This document shows, one piece after another, positions 49,745-58,435 of a stretch of 64,000 bases of DNA. Under the pieces are notes generated by a model that ran no database searches, had not been told where the DNA came from, and worked only from the letters and a program-made list of their open reading frames with translations. The DNA comes from Actinorugispora endophytica (lineage in GTDB: Bacteria; Actinomycetota; Actinomycetes; Streptosporangiales; Streptosporangiaceae): the NCBI RefSeq assembly GCF_004363075.1, contig NZ_SNYN01000002.1, positions 310,001 to 374,000 on the forward strand. The letters are read 5' to 3'. The first letter of the stretch is position 1. Every line of letters begins with the position of its first letter. A program made the translations under genes and the position numbers.

Positions 49745-49803
49745 GGTGATCTTGCTGTTCCCCCCCGAAGTCAAGGTTCTCGAGGGGAAATAGCAAGATC
49801 ATC
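49745..49803. repeat. GGTGATCTTG palindrome joined to copy C2 flank
   Basis: Arms GGTGATCTTGCT (49745-49756) and AGCAAGATCATC (49792-49803), one mismatch. Its stem belongs to the 1055-1116 type but its right flank (CGGACATCGTGGGCGCGG at ~49829 through ~49955) is that of copy A. Thus two element types share flanks. The interval 49394-49940 holds only these elements. Confidence 0.7.
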
Positions 49804-49949
49804 AACGGAAACCACGCGAAACGGACATCGTGGGCGCGGCCCCGACCGACACCCTCCGTCGCCGCCCGCCGTGACCCCGCGATCCGCGTGGCGTGAGGCC
49901 GAACGACCCACCCGAAGCACCGGCACGCGAATCACCCCCGCGCCGGAGG

Positions 49950-50146
49950 CTCCCTGACCGAGGTGTCCGCGTTCTCGAAGCCCGGCTGGAAGGCGGGGTC
50001 GCCCTGGGTGAGTGCAGCCGACGCCGCCATGTGCCCGCCGGCCGAACTGCCCGCGACGAACAGCGGCGTCGGATTGGCGCCGTACTGGTGGGCGTGCTCG
50101 CGTACCCAGGCGATGACCTTCTTGAGGTCGATCAGCCTGCTCAAGT
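49950..50146 (-). pseudogene. Fragment of an alpha/beta hydrolase (esterase/lipase)
   Basis: LIDLKKVIAWVREHAHQYGANPTPLFVAGSSAGGHMAASAALTQGDPAFQPGFENADTSV contains the nucleophile elbow GSSAGG and flanking helices of an HSL/BD-FAE-like esterase, but nothing of the oxyanion motif or the catalytic Asp and His. Both ends are cut, one by the repeat element at ~49955, the other by sequence fused to the transposase relic. Confidence 0.7.
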
Positions 50147-50302
50147 CGGGCGAGGCGGCCGGTTTCTGCTCATGGCTCGGCCCGGCCTTCGTTCCCGTCC
50201 GAGACGCCCCCTCTGCCAGTGGTCCTTCGTATGGCGTACTTCGGGCGAGGATCCACTCGTTCGCGCATTCGCCAGAGCGGCTGTCGATGCCCATTAACTC
50301 GT

Positions 50303-50578
50303 CGGGGGTGAGCAGGCGGAGACGGCCTCCCGCCCACTTAGGGTCCAGGCAGCTCAGCCCTTGGTCGTTGAAGGCGTGGATGACCTCGCGCACGGTTCTC
50401 TCGTCGTCGGCGGCCAGACGGGCGATGACCGGGACGGTGCCGCTGGACGAGGCCAGGATGATCATCGCCCGCCGGTAGCGGACCGTGGTGGTGCTGCTCC
50501 GGCGGACGATGCGACGATGCGTTGCAGTTGTCGGCCTTCAGGGTCGGTGAGCCTGCGGGCTTTGAGGGGTGCGGACAC
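50303..50578 (-). pseudogene. N-terminal remnant of an IS630-type transposase, frameshifted
   Basis: From GTG 50578 the frame reads VSAPLKARRLTDPEGRQLQRIV, then breaks; the correct continuation TTTVRYRRAMIILASSSG...TVREVIHAFNDQGLSCLDPKWAGGR lies in another frame. This is the helix-turn-helix N-terminus of IS630-family transposases. The shift is explained by an 8-bp tandem duplication GACGATGC at 50505-50520. The DDE catalytic domain is absent; after LLTPDE the sequence switches to unrelated residues leading into the esterase fragment. Confidence 0.75.
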
Positions 50579-50658
50579 CGCGGCTCCCGGGGTTGACCGC
50601 TGTCGCGGCCATCCCTGGCACCGGTCACTCGCCCGGGCGAACGTTTCCGGCCACGGCA

Positions 50659-51474
50659 CTAGATGATCTGTTCGGTCGGGAGGATGGTGATCTCGGTCAG
50701 GTTGACGTGCTTGGGGACCGAGGTCATGAAGGCGACCGTCTCCGCGACGTCTTCGGGGGAAAGGACGTCGATCTGGGCGATCAGATCGGCCATGAGCTTG
50801 CTCGCCGCCGGGTCGGTGACGTGGTCCGGCAGCTCGGTGTCGACCATGCCCGGTTCGATCGTCGCCACGCGGATCCTCTTGCCGCCCAGCTCGGTGCGCA
50901 GCAGTTTGGTGAGCTGGGTGACGTAGGCCTTGGTCGCCGAGTAGACCTGGAAGCCCTCCAGGATCCGGACGGCGGCGATCGATGACGTCATGATGAGGTC
51001 GGCGCTGCGGCCGGAGGCCGCGGCCGATTCCAGGGACGGCACGAAGGCCTGGACAGTGTTCATGACGCCCTTGATGTTGAGGTCGATCTGGGCGTCCCAG
51101 TCCGCTGTGGCCAGGTCGGTGATGCCGGAGATGAGCTGTACGCCGGCGTTCGCGAAGACGAGGTCGGCCTGGCCGAGTTCGTCGGCGACCCGGTCGGCCG
51201 CCGCGAGGACGGCGGCGCGGTCGGTGACGTCGGTGGGCAGGGCGAGGGCGGTTCCGCCGTTGGCGCGGATGCGGTCTTCGAGCAGGTCGAGCCGGTCGCC
51301 GCGGCGGGCCATCAGTGCCACTTTCGCGCCGAGTTCGGCGAAGCGGACGGCGGTCGCTTCGCCGATGCCGCTGGAGGCGCCGGTCACCACGGCGATACGT
51401 CCGGCGAGCGGGGTTCCGGAGACGATTCGGGCGGAGGGTTGGGGGTTCTGTGTTGTGTTCATGTCGACAAGCAT
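50659..51474 (-). CDS. SDR family oxidoreductase
   Basis: 271 residues, classical SDR: VVTGASSGIGEA (cofactor loop, Arg-Arg after ALMARRGD suggests NADP), FANAGVQ, catalytic S in TSSIAAV and YSATK. C-terminal TEITILPTEQII is common in a YdfG-like group. ATG at 51474 or 51462; neither has a good ribosome site. Divergent from an XRE regulator, a pairing often seen in actinomycetes, so it is probably that regulator's target. Substrate unknown. Confidence 0.87.
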   Translation of the reverse strand: MLVDMNTTQNPQPSARIVSGTPLAGRIAVVTGASSGIGEATAVRFAELGAKVALMARRGDRLDLLEDRIRANGGTALALPTDVTDRAAVLAAADRVADELGQADLVFANAGVQLISGITDLATADWDAQIDLNIKGVMNTVQAFVPSLESAAASGRSADLIMTSSIAAVRILEGFQVYSATKAYVTQLTKLLRTELGGKRIRVATIEPGMVDTELPDHVTDPAASKLMADLIAQIDVLSPEDVAETVAFMTSVPKHVNLTEITILPTEQII

Positions 51475-51495
51475 GAAACCGGTTCTGCCGGATCG

Positions 51496-51516
51496 GGGGG
51501 TAGTGATACGACCCCC
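51496..51516. promoter_or_regulatory. Inverted repeat between SDR and XRE genes, candidate operator
   Basis: GGGGGT (51496-51501) and ACCCCC (51511-51516) flank AGTGATACG-type spacer. It sits about 20 nt from the SDR start and 45 nt from the XRE start and could be bound by the XRE/MmyB-like protein. Confidence 0.5.
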
Positions 51517-51560
51517 TCACTGACCGGGATTGGCGTCGTACCCGTGGGTAGGGGCGGGGA

Positions 51561-52337
51561 ATGCCACGCACTGAGTTGGGCGGGTTCCTCATGACCCGCC
51601 GTGCCAAGGTGACCCCCGAGGTCGTTGGAATGCCCGCGGCGGGCGAGCGCCGTGTTCCCGGTCTGCGCCGCGACGAGGTCGCCGCGATCGCCGGATTGAG
51701 TGTCGACTACTACCGCAGTCTGGAGCAGGGCAAGGAGACCCGCCCGTCGGAGGTGATTCTTGCCGGTCTCTCCCAGGCGCTGCGGTTGACCGTGGCCGAG
51801 GAGCGGCACCTGTACGCGCTGGCCGGTGCGGCGCGCCGGCTCGGTGCAGAGGCGACGGTCCAGCCGGTGCCGGTCGAGTTGCTGAACCTGATGGACTCCT
51901 GGAGCGATTCCGGGGCGATCGTGTTGGATCCGGTGCTCGACGTCCTGGCGATGAACGCGAAGGCGCGGGAGCTGTTCGCCGGTTTCGGGGAGACCGCGAA
52001 CCTGGTGGAGATGGTTCTGCTGGCCCCCGAGGGCCGTCGGTTCTTCGTCGAGTGGGAGGCTTCCGCCGAGGAGACTGTGGCCAACCTGCGTGCCAGTGCC
52101 GACTTCGCTGTCGCTCCCGCCCGGCTCCGGGAACTGCTCGGCCGGCTGAAGGCCGAGAGTCCGGAGTTCCCCGGCCTGTGGGAGCGCCACGACGTGTGGC
52201 CTAAAACCCACGAGACGAAGGTGTTGCGCCATCCCACCCGGGGCCTGCTGAGTATCGACTTCCACGCTTTCAATGTCGCCAGCGTGCCCGGTCACCAGCT
52301 CCTGATCTACCAGGAGAAGGGGGTCGGGGAGGGGTGA
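51561..52337 (+). CDS. XRE-type regulator with MmyB-like ligand-binding domain
   Basis: 258 residues. Helix-turn-helix (VPGLRRDEVAAIAGLSVDYYRSLEQGKETRPSEVILAGLSQALRLTVAEERHLYALAG, roughly 30-90) followed by the MmyB-type PAS-like domain (~105-250) with NAKARELFAGF and SPEFPGLWERHDVWPKTHETKVLRHPTRGLLSIDFHAF. Such proteins often bind a fatty acid-like ligand and control a divergent SDR. ATG at 51561 has GGGGCGGGGA just upstream. A GCGCTCGC/GCGAGACGCGC hairpin near 52379-52415 may terminate it. Confidence 0.88.
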   Translation: MPRTELGGFLMTRRAKVTPEVVGMPAAGERRVPGLRRDEVAAIAGLSVDYYRSLEQGKETRPSEVILAGLSQALRLTVAEERHLYALAGAARRLGAEATVQPVPVELLNLMDSWSDSGAIVLDPVLDVLAMNAKARELFAGFGETANLVEMVLLAPEGRRFFVEWEASAEETVANLRASADFAVAPARLRELLGRLKAESPEFPGLWERHDVWPKTHETKVLRHPTRGLLSIDFHAFNVASVPGHQLLIYQEKGVGEG

Positions 52338-52497
52338 TGCGGGATTGAGGGGGTGGAGCGAGTAAGCCGGAAAGCGGTTTGCGCGCTCGCGTAGCACTGG
52401 TGCGAGACGCGCACGGTTACTTGTACGGGGTGGGGGTGTCGCGGGTCGGCCGTGCGGGGGGTGGCGTGGGGTGGGCGGTTGCGAGAGGGTTTCGGTT

Positions 52498-52974
52498 ATG
52501 GAGATCGGGGAGCGCAGGGAACCGCCGAGGGGGTTGGGCCGGATGCTATTCCGGTTGCCCGTTCATCTCTACCGGATGCGGTTGGGGCGGCTGTTGGGTG
52601 GCCGTTTGCTGTTGTTGGAGCACACGGGGCGGGTTTCGGGGAAGCGGCGTCTGGTCGTCGTGGAGGTGGTCGAGCGCGACGCCGGGGGCGGTTACACGGT
52701 CTGCTCGGGGTTCGGGGCCGGGGCCGATTGGTATCGCAACGTCCTGGCCGCGCCGGAGACGACGGTCCGGGTGGGCGGGCGGGTGGTGCGGGTGACCGGT
52801 GTGCCGTTGTCCTCGGGGGATGGTGGCGAGGCCATGGTGCGTTACGCGCGGCGGCATCCGGTGGCGGCGCGCAGGTTGTCGGGCTTCATGGGGTTCGTGG
52901 TGGACGGTTCTGAGGGGGATTACCGGGAGGTGGGGCGGCGTCTGCCTTTCGTCCGGTTCGTTCCCCGGCGGTGA
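52498..52974 (+). CDS. Nitroreductase/deazaflavin (F420)-dependent reductase of the Ddn family
   Basis: 158 residues with the split-barrel signature LLLLEHTGRVSGKRRLVVVEVVERDAGGGYTVCSGFGAGADWYRNVLAAPETTVRVGGR. Ddn-like proteins use F420H2 to reduce quinones or nitroimidazoles; the ADWYRN stretch is the hallmark. ATG at 52498 has GAGAGGG 8 nt upstream. Its 3' end overlaps the convergent TetR gene by 89 nt. Confidence 0.83.
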   Translation: MEIGERREPPRGLGRMLFRLPVHLYRMRLGRLLGGRLLLLEHTGRVSGKRRLVVVEVVERDAGGGYTVCSGFGAGADWYRNVLAAPETTVRVGGRVVRVTGVPLSSGDGGEAMVRYARRHPVAARRLSGFMGFVVDGSEGDYREVGRRLPFVRFVPRR

Positions 52975-53617
52975 GATGTCCTGGTTCTGTTTCGGCGGGT
53001 GGTGTCTGTGTTTCGCTGCCGGTGAGCGCTCCGCGCGCCATCGCCTGTGCGAGGGCGTGGACCTGTTCTCGGTCGAGTAGGTCGGCGGGGAGGGTGACCA
53101 GGGTGAACAGTGTGCCGGAGTAGAGGGTGACGAGGACGGGGATCGCGGTCTCGGGTACGGGGGTCCCCGTTTCGTTGTGCAGTTCGGTGGTGGCGGTGAG
53201 CGCGGTGGTGTTCAGCCGGGCCAGGACGGCGGCCAGGGCGGGGCGGCGGCGGGCTTCCAGTTGGAGTTCGAAGATCGCCAGGTAGCGGTCGCGTAGGTCG
53301 GTCGCGGCGGTCCACAGCGAGGCGGCGAGGATTTCGGCCAGGTCGTGCGTGTCGGTGGTCCTGCGGGTCGCCGGGTGTGTCTCGTCCGCGGGGGCGGTGG
53401 CGGTGGCCATGTCCGCGAGGTGGAGTTCGAGGACGCGTTCGGCGGCCGCGACGAGGAGGGCTTCGCGGTTGCGGGCGTAGTTCGTGGCGGTTCCGGCGGG
53501 GACCCCTGCGCGGGCTTCGACGGCGCGGTGGGTCAGGCCGTGTGCCCCTTCCTCGGCGAGGAGGGCGATGGCCGCGTCCGCCAGGGTGTGGCGTCGGCGC
53601 AGGTTGGGGGGTGGCAT
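52886..53617 (-). CDS. TetR-family transcriptional regulator
   Basis: 243 residues. N-terminal HTH: LADAAIALLAEEGAHGLTHRAVEARAGVPAGTATNYARNREALLVAAAERVLE. The C-terminal ligand domain is followed by an unusual Pro/Glu/Arg-rich tail (~45 residues, TGSETQTPPAETEPGH...) that overlaps the Ddn-like gene on the other strand; the tail may be an artefact of a lost earlier stop. ATG at 53617 has -10 TATACT (rc of 53625-53630) 7 nt upstream, so the transcript is probably leaderless. Divergent from a FAD monooxygenase, its likely target. Confidence 0.83.
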   Translation of the reverse strand: MPPPNLRRRHTLADAAIALLAEEGAHGLTHRAVEARAGVPAGTATNYARNREALLVAAAERVLELHLADMATATAPADETHPATRRTTDTHDLAEILAASLWTAATDLRDRYLAIFELQLEARRRPALAAVLARLNTTALTATTELHNETGTPVPETAIPVLVTLYSGTLFTLVTLPADLLDREQVHALAQAMARGALTGSETQTPPAETEPGHLTAGERTGRKADAAPPPGNPPQNRPPRTP

Positions 53618-53624
53618 GGGGGTC

Positions 53625-53675
53625 AGTATAGGTCGGCGACGCTTATCACTACTATCGTATTGAATGGCGGCCGGT
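53625..53675. promoter_or_regulatory. Divergent promoter/operator region of TetR and FAD monooxygenase
   Basis: Locally AT-rich. Minus-strand -10 TATACT (53630-53625) serves tetR. The stretch TATCACTACTATCGTATTGA (53644-53663) is the likely place for a TetR operator and the plus-strand promoter, but no perfect palindrome is seen. Confidence 0.45.
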
Positions 53676-53710
53676 CCCCTGCCGGGCGCCCGACGGCGAG
53701 GGAGCGGGCT

Positions 53711-54943
53711 ATGAGGGAACCGGTGGCGACGGTGGTCGGCGGCGGCATCGCGGGGCTCGCGTCGGCGGTGGCGCTGGCCCGGGAGGGCTGGCGGACCACC
53801 GTGCTGGAGCGTCGGGATGGCGCGGCCGAGGTCGGCGCCGGGGTCGCGGTGCCCGCCAACGGCGTCGCCGCGCTGCGCGCGCTCGGATTCGACGACGGGC
53901 GCGTCGCGGAGATCGGGTACGCGACGACCGCGACGGGTTTTCGGGACACCCGGGGCCGTCGCGTCCTGCTCATCCCCGACGACCGCGCCGACGTGCGCCC
54001 GGTGGTCTCGCTGCTGGGCCTTCACCGGCAGCGGCTGCGCGCCGCCCTCCTGCGGGCGGCGGAGGAGGCCGGGGTGGTGGTGGCCGCGGGGGCGCGGGTC
54101 ACCGGGGTGCGCCCCGGAGCGCCCGGCGGGGCGCGTGCGGAGGTGGAGTGGCGGAGCGGGGACGCCGCCCACCGCGCGGAGGCCGATCTCGTGGTCGGCG
54201 CCGACGGGATGTGGAGCGCGGTGCGCGCCGCGCTCTTCCCGGGGGCGCGTCCCCGCTACAGCGGGAGTACGAGCTGGCGCGCGGTCGTGCCCGACACCGC
54301 CCGTGACGGGCGCCTGGCCGAGTACTGGGGGCCGGGCGCGGAGTTCGGGTCGGTGCGGGTCGGCGCGTCGGAGTTGTACTGGTACGGCTACGTCCGGGCT
54401 CCGGAGGGGGCGGTCGTGGGCGACGAGCACGCGGTGGCGTGCTCGCGGTTCGCCCGCTGGGCGCCCGAGGTGGGCGGGCTCATCGCGGCGACCGCCCCCG
54501 ACCGGCTCGTGCGGCACGACGTCTACCATCTGCCGGGCGGGTTGCCGGGTTATGTGCGGGGGCGGGTCGTGATGGTCGGCGACGCCGCTCACGCCGCGCT
54601 GCCCACGATGGGGCAGGGTGCCGCCACCGCCTTGGAGGACGGTGTCAGCATCGGGCGTCTGGTCGGCGGGCGGGTGGCGCGCGGGTGCGGTCTGGGGTCG
54701 GCGCTGGCGGAGTTCGACGCGGTCCGGCGCCCGCGGTGCCGGGCGATCGCCGCGCACGCGGTCCTCATGGCGCGGTTCGGGGCGGATCTGGGCGGGGGGT
54801 GGCGTCAGGCGGCGCGCAACTCCGTGTTCCGTCTGGTTCCCGGCGGGGCTGTGGTGCGGGCGTTCTCCTCGGTGGCGCGCTGGACGCCGCCGTCGGTTCC
54901 CGGGTCCGCCCGTCCGGCCGGTCGGGGGGCGGCCGCCACTTGA
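53711..54943 (+). CDS. FAD-dependent monooxygenase (salicylate hydroxylase/UbiH-like)
   Basis: 410 residues: FAD motifs VVGGGIAGLASAVALAREG, DLVVGADGMWS and GRVVMVGDAAHAALPTMGQGA in the expected order. Single-component NAD(P)H-dependent aromatic hydroxylase by family; no substrate evident. ATG at 53711 follows GAGGGAG. Its stop is 18 nt from the convergent helR stop, and it is probably controlled by the divergent TetR. Confidence 0.88.
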   Translation: MREPVATVVGGGIAGLASAVALAREGWRTTVLERRDGAAEVGAGVAVPANGVAALRALGFDDGRVAEIGYATTATGFRDTRGRRVLLIPDDRADVRPVVSLLGLHRQRLRAALLRAAEEAGVVVAAGARVTGVRPGAPGGARAEVEWRSGDAAHRAEADLVVGADGMWSAVRAALFPGARPRYSGSTSWRAVVPDTARDGRLAEYWGPGAEFGSVRVGASELYWYGYVRAPEGAVVGDEHAVACSRFARWAPEVGGLIAATAPDRLVRHDVYHLPGGLPGYVRGRVVMVGDAAHAALPTMGQGAATALEDGVSIGRLVGGRVARGCGLGSALAEFDAVRRPRCRAIAAHAVLMARFGADLGGGWRQAARNSVFRLVPGGAVVRAFSSVARWTPPSVPGSARPAGRGAAAT

Positions 54944-54961
54944 TCCTGGTGTTGTTGGTGG

Positions 54962-57112
54962 TCAGGGGCTCGTGAGGATGACGAGCCGGCGGGTGGTCCG
55001 GGTCATCGCGACGTAGCGGTCGACGGCTCCCTCGGTGCCGTCGCCGAACGCCTGCGGGTCGACGAGGACGACCAGGTCGAATTCGAGTCCTTTCGCCAGG
55101 GCGGGGGTCAGCGACCGGACGCGGGGCGTCGACCGGAGGGAGGGGGCGCCGATGACGCAGGCGGTCCCGTCGGGGTTGGCGGCGAGCCAGGTGTCGAGGA
55201 GCGGTTCCAGGTCCGAGGCGGGTCCGTGTGTGACGGGGACGCCGTTGCTGCGGATGGAGGTGGGTACGTTGGCGTCGGGGAGGGCGGCGCGGATGGCCGG
55301 TTCGGCTTCGGCCATGACCTCTTGGGGGGTCCGGTAGTTGATGTTCAGGGGGGCCAGGTTGATCCGGTCGAACCCCGCCCGGGCGAGCCGTTCTTGCCAT
55401 GACTCCGTGAACCCGTGCCTGGCCTGGGCGCGGTCGCCGACGATGGTGAAGCTCCGGGAGGGGCAGCGCTGCAGCAGCATGTGCCATTCGGCGTCGGTGA
55501 GTTCCTGGGCCTCGTCCACGACGATGTGCGCGAACGGGCCGGTGAGCGGGTCCGGGGCGGCGTCGGGCAGCGCGGCCTCGTCGACCAGGCTGTCTCGCAT
55601 GTCCTGTCCGATCAGCATCGTCACCAGGCCTTCGCCGTCGTCGTCGGCGTGGAGCAGGTTGTCGACGACGCTGTCCATGTGCTCACGTTGGGCCGCCAGG
55701 GCGGAGTCGTGTCGGTGTCTGCGTCGTGTGGCCCGGGGGTCGCCGAGGCGTTGGCGTGCCGCGTCCAGGATGGGCAGGTCGGACACGGTCCAGGCGTGGG
55801 GGTTGTCGCGCTGGAGTTTACGGATGTCGTCGATGCTGAGCCAGGGGGCGCATTTTCGCAGGTAGGCGGGTACTGTCCAGAGGTCTCCGACGAGGTCGGC
55901 GGGTTCGATCAGCGGCCACGCGCGGTTGAGGGCCCCGGTCAGTTCCGTGTCGCGCAGCAGCGATGCCCGGATGAGGTCCGGCGGGACTTCGTCGTCGTCG
56001 TGCTTGTCGGTCAGGATCGTGATGAGTTCTTCCAGGATCTGTCCGCGCGCTTCGTTGTGCGGGGTTCCCGGTTCGGGCGCCTCGAACGCCTCGGCCCAGT
56101 CGTGGGGGTCGAGCTGGATGTCGGACCAGTCCGTGGTGACCGTCGTCGCCTCGGTGGGCGGTTGTTCGTAGAACCTGACGGCCGCCTCGATCGCCTTCAC
56201 CAGGTTCGCGGACGACTTCAGGAGGGTCACGTCGGGGTCGGTCTCGGTCGTGGCCGTGGCTCCTTCGGGGACGAGGTCGCGCAGGGTGCAGGTCTGCACG
56301 CCCTCTTCTCCGAGGCTGGGGAGGACGTCGGAGACGTAGGCCAGGTAGGGGTGGTGCGGGCCGACGAACAGCACGCCGCCCCGGCGGTGGCCGAGTCGGG
56401 GGTCGGAGTAGAGGAGGTGGGCGGTGCGGTGCAGGGCGACGACGGTCTTGCCGGTGCCGGGGCCGCCGTCGACGACGAGGGCGCCGCGGGATCCGGCGCG
56501 GATGACGGCGTCCTGGTCGGCCTGGATGGTGCCGAGCACGTCGCGCATGCGCGACGTCCGGTTGGCGCCGAGGCTGGCGATGAAGGCGGACTGGTCGTCG
56601 AGTGCGGCGTGCCCTTCGAATCCGTCCGCGGTGAACACCTCGTCCCAGTAGTCGCTGATCCGGCCGCGGGTCCAGCGGTACCTGCGGCGGCTCGCCAGTC
56701 CCATGGGGTTGGCGTGGGTGGCCGCGAAGAACGGTTCGGCCGCGGGGGAGCGCCAGTCGATCAGCAGTCGGCGTCCCTGGGGGTCGGTGAGGCCGAGTCG
56801 TCCGATGTACACGGGTTCGGGGTGGTCCGTGCTGACGATGCGTCCCAGGCACAGGTCCAGGCCGAAGCGGCGCAGGGCGCGCAGGCGGGCGGCCAGCCGG
56901 TGGGCCTCCATGTCCCGTTCCAGGACCTCTCGGCCTGTTCCGCCGGTCGTGGCGTGTTCGGCGTGGAGGCGGTCGGTCAGGTCGGAGATGGTGTGTTCGA
57001 GGCTGTGCGCGATGGCGGTGAAGTGCTGTTCGTCGTCGGCGACGAGTGTGGGGGAGGCTTTGGCGGCGAGGTGGTCGGGGAGGTCGAACGCGCTGGTGGC
57101 GGGGTGTTTCAC
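54962..57112 (-). CDS. helR: HelR-type helicase-like RNA polymerase-protection protein
   Basis: 716 residues of the HelD/UvrD-like group. N-terminal helical coiled-coil, TGRIVSTDHPEPVYIGRLGL and the LIDWRSPAAEPFF motif common to this group, Walker A GGPGTGKTVVALHRTAHLLY (~residue 220), Walker B HIVVDEAQELT, and a C-terminal motor half ending AKGLEFDLVVLVDP...RYVAMTRTTRRLVILTSP. HelR displaces rifamycins from RNA polymerase by prying it open. GTG at 57112 is chosen: GGGAGACGAC precedes it. The longest frame begins at TTG 57181, inside the RAE itself, and is rejected. Controlled by a RAE like rox. Confidence 0.87.
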   Translation of the reverse strand: MKHPATSAFDLPDHLAAKASPTLVADDEQHFTAIAHSLEHTISDLTDRLHAEHATTGGTGREVLERDMEAHRLAARLRALRRFGLDLCLGRIVSTDHPEPVYIGRLGLTDPQGRRLLIDWRSPAAEPFFAATHANPMGLASRRRYRWTRGRISDYWDEVFTADGFEGHAALDDQSAFIASLGANRTSRMRDVLGTIQADQDAVIRAGSRGALVVDGGPGTGKTVVALHRTAHLLYSDPRLGHRRGGVLFVGPHHPYLAYVSDVLPSLGEEGVQTCTLRDLVPEGATATTETDPDVTLLKSSANLVKAIEAAVRFYEQPPTEATTVTTDWSDIQLDPHDWAEAFEAPEPGTPHNEARGQILEELITILTDKHDDDEVPPDLIRASLLRDTELTGALNRAWPLIEPADLVGDLWTVPAYLRKCAPWLSIDDIRKLQRDNPHAWTVSDLPILDAARQRLGDPRATRRRHRHDSALAAQREHMDSVVDNLLHADDDGEGLVTMLIGQDMRDSLVDEAALPDAAPDPLTGPFAHIVVDEAQELTDAEWHMLLQRCPSRSFTIVGDRAQARHGFTESWQERLARAGFDRINLAPLNINYRTPQEVMAEAEPAIRAALPDANVPTSIRSNGVPVTHGPASDLEPLLDTWLAANPDGTACVIGAPSLRSTPRVRSLTPALAKGLEFDLVVLVDPQAFGDGTEGAVDRYVAMTRTTRRLVILTSP

Positions 57113-57166
57113 GTCGTCTCCCGTGGTGTGGGTTCTGGTCACGGTCGACGATTCTGCGGCATGAGG

Positions 57167-57186
57167 GGGGTCTTGTGGCAAGCCCC
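57167..57186 (-). promoter_or_regulatory. Rifamycin-associated element (RAE) of helR
   Basis: Minus strand reads GGGGCTTGCCACAAGACCCC, two bases different from the rox copy. Upstream (plus ~57190-57216) is the same promoter block seen at rox, including the GCTATAGCGC -10 region. The sequence after the element (CCGCAGAATCG) is also shared. Confidence 0.85.
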
Positions 57187-57358
57187 GGGGTGCGCTATAG
57201 CTTGGGAGTGGAGGGGAGTGGCCAAAGCCCTCTCCTTCGGTCGTCCGCTGCCGGTGGGCCGTCTCCTCGCGAGGGGGCGGTGGCGCCGCGGGCCCGAAAG
57301 GGCTCCGCCGCTCACCGGTGTTGCGCGGCGCGGGTGCCGGTCGTCGTGCGGGGCGTGG

Positions 57359-58354
57359 TCAGGGGGACGGCACGCGGACGCGGCGTCTCGGCGTTTCCGG
57401 TTTCTTCCGGGGTTCTGACGGTGGTTCGCCCAGGCGGTACTGCTGGGGGCTGACGCCGTGGACGCGTTTGAAGGCGGTGCTCAGCGCGAACGGGGTGGCG
57501 TAGCCGACTTTGCGGGCGACGGAGGCGACGGTGGTGTCGGGGAAGCGCAGCAGGTCCGCGGCCAGGGCCAGGCGCCACCCGGTGAGGTAGGCCATGGGGG
57601 GTTCTCCCACCAGGTGGGTGAAGCGGCGGGCCAGTGCCGCGCGGGAGACGCCCGAGGCCGCGGCCAGGGCCGCCACCGTCCAGGGGCGGGCCGGGTCGCC
57701 GTGGATCAGCCGCAGCGCGCGCCCCACCACGGGGTCGCCCAGAGCCAGGTACCAGGCGGGCGCGCGGGCCTCGGGGCGGGAGAACCAGGTGCGCAGGACC
57801 GCGATGAGCAGCAGGTCCAACAGCCGGTCCAGGACCGCATCCTGGCCGGGGTCGTCCTTGGCGATCTCCTCGCCCAGCAGCGCCATGAGGGGGCTGTCCC
57901 AGGCCCCGTGGGGCAGGACCAGCAGTGTGGGCAGCGCTGTGAGCAGGCTCCGGCTGACCTCTCCGCTCCTCTGGTAGGTGCCGACGAGGACGGTCGTCGC
58001 GCCGTCGGGGTCGTTTCCCCAGGACCGGACGCCCAGGCCCATCTCCTGGGCGAGGGGGCGGCCGGCCGGGTCGGTGCAGTGCTGGCCGGGGTGGACGATG
58101 ACCAGCGGCTCGGTGGAGGGGGAGTCGGCGATCGTGTACGGTTCGGGGCCGCGCGCGACGGCGACGTCCCCGACGCCCAGTTCCAGCGGGTCGCCGTCGT
58201 CGGGCACCACCCACGCCGAGCCGCGCACCACGGCCATCAGGGTGATCGGCGCCTCGTCGCGCACGCGGATGGACCAGGGCGGGTCGAATACCGCGCGGAG
58301 CAGGAAGGCGCCGCGGGCCCGCGGCCCGTCCAGAAGACCCGCGAGTGCGTCCAT
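57359..58354 (-). CDS. AraC-family regulator with N-terminal cupin domain
   Basis: 331 residues. Cupin (AraC-binding type 2) ligand domain ~1-180 (DPPWSIRVRDEAPITLMAVVRGSAWV) and C-terminal double HTH ~225-320 (PWTVAALAAASGVSRAALARRFTHLVGEPPMAYLTGWRLALAADLL...VGYATPFALSTAFKRVHGVSPQQYR). ATG at 58354 with -10 TACACT 7 nt upstream, so leaderless expression is likely. Divergent from the NmrA-like reductase gene, its probable target. Confidence 0.88.
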   Translation of the reverse strand: MDALAGLLDGPRARGAFLLRAVFDPPWSIRVRDEAPITLMAVVRGSAWVVPDDGDPLELGVGDVAVARGPEPYTIADSPSTEPLVIVHPGQHCTDPAGRPLAQEMGLGVRSWGNDPDGATTVLVGTYQRSGEVSRSLLTALPTLLVLPHGAWDSPLMALLGEEIAKDDPGQDAVLDRLLDLLLIAVLRTWFSRPEARAPAWYLALGDPVVGRALRLIHGDPARPWTVAALAAASGVSRAALARRFTHLVGEPPMAYLTGWRLALAADLLRFPDTTVASVARKVGYATPFALSTAFKRVHGVSPQQYRLGEPPSEPRKKPETPRRRVRVPSP

Positions 58355-58435
58355 AGGCGGCAGTGTAGACGCTCGGACATGGAGGCGAGCCTCTGGGCGA
58401 TGGCCCGCCCGGGTGCCGGGCGCTTGACTTGGGGC

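Noticed and set aside
49932-50465. 177-codon ORF as an intact protein
   Set aside because: Half is IS630 transposase N-terminus and half an esterase core, each truncated; no family has this combination.
57113-57181. Extension of HelR to the TTG at 57181
   Set aside because: This start is inside the RAE, which would make the regulatory element coding; GTG 57112 has a proper ribosome site.
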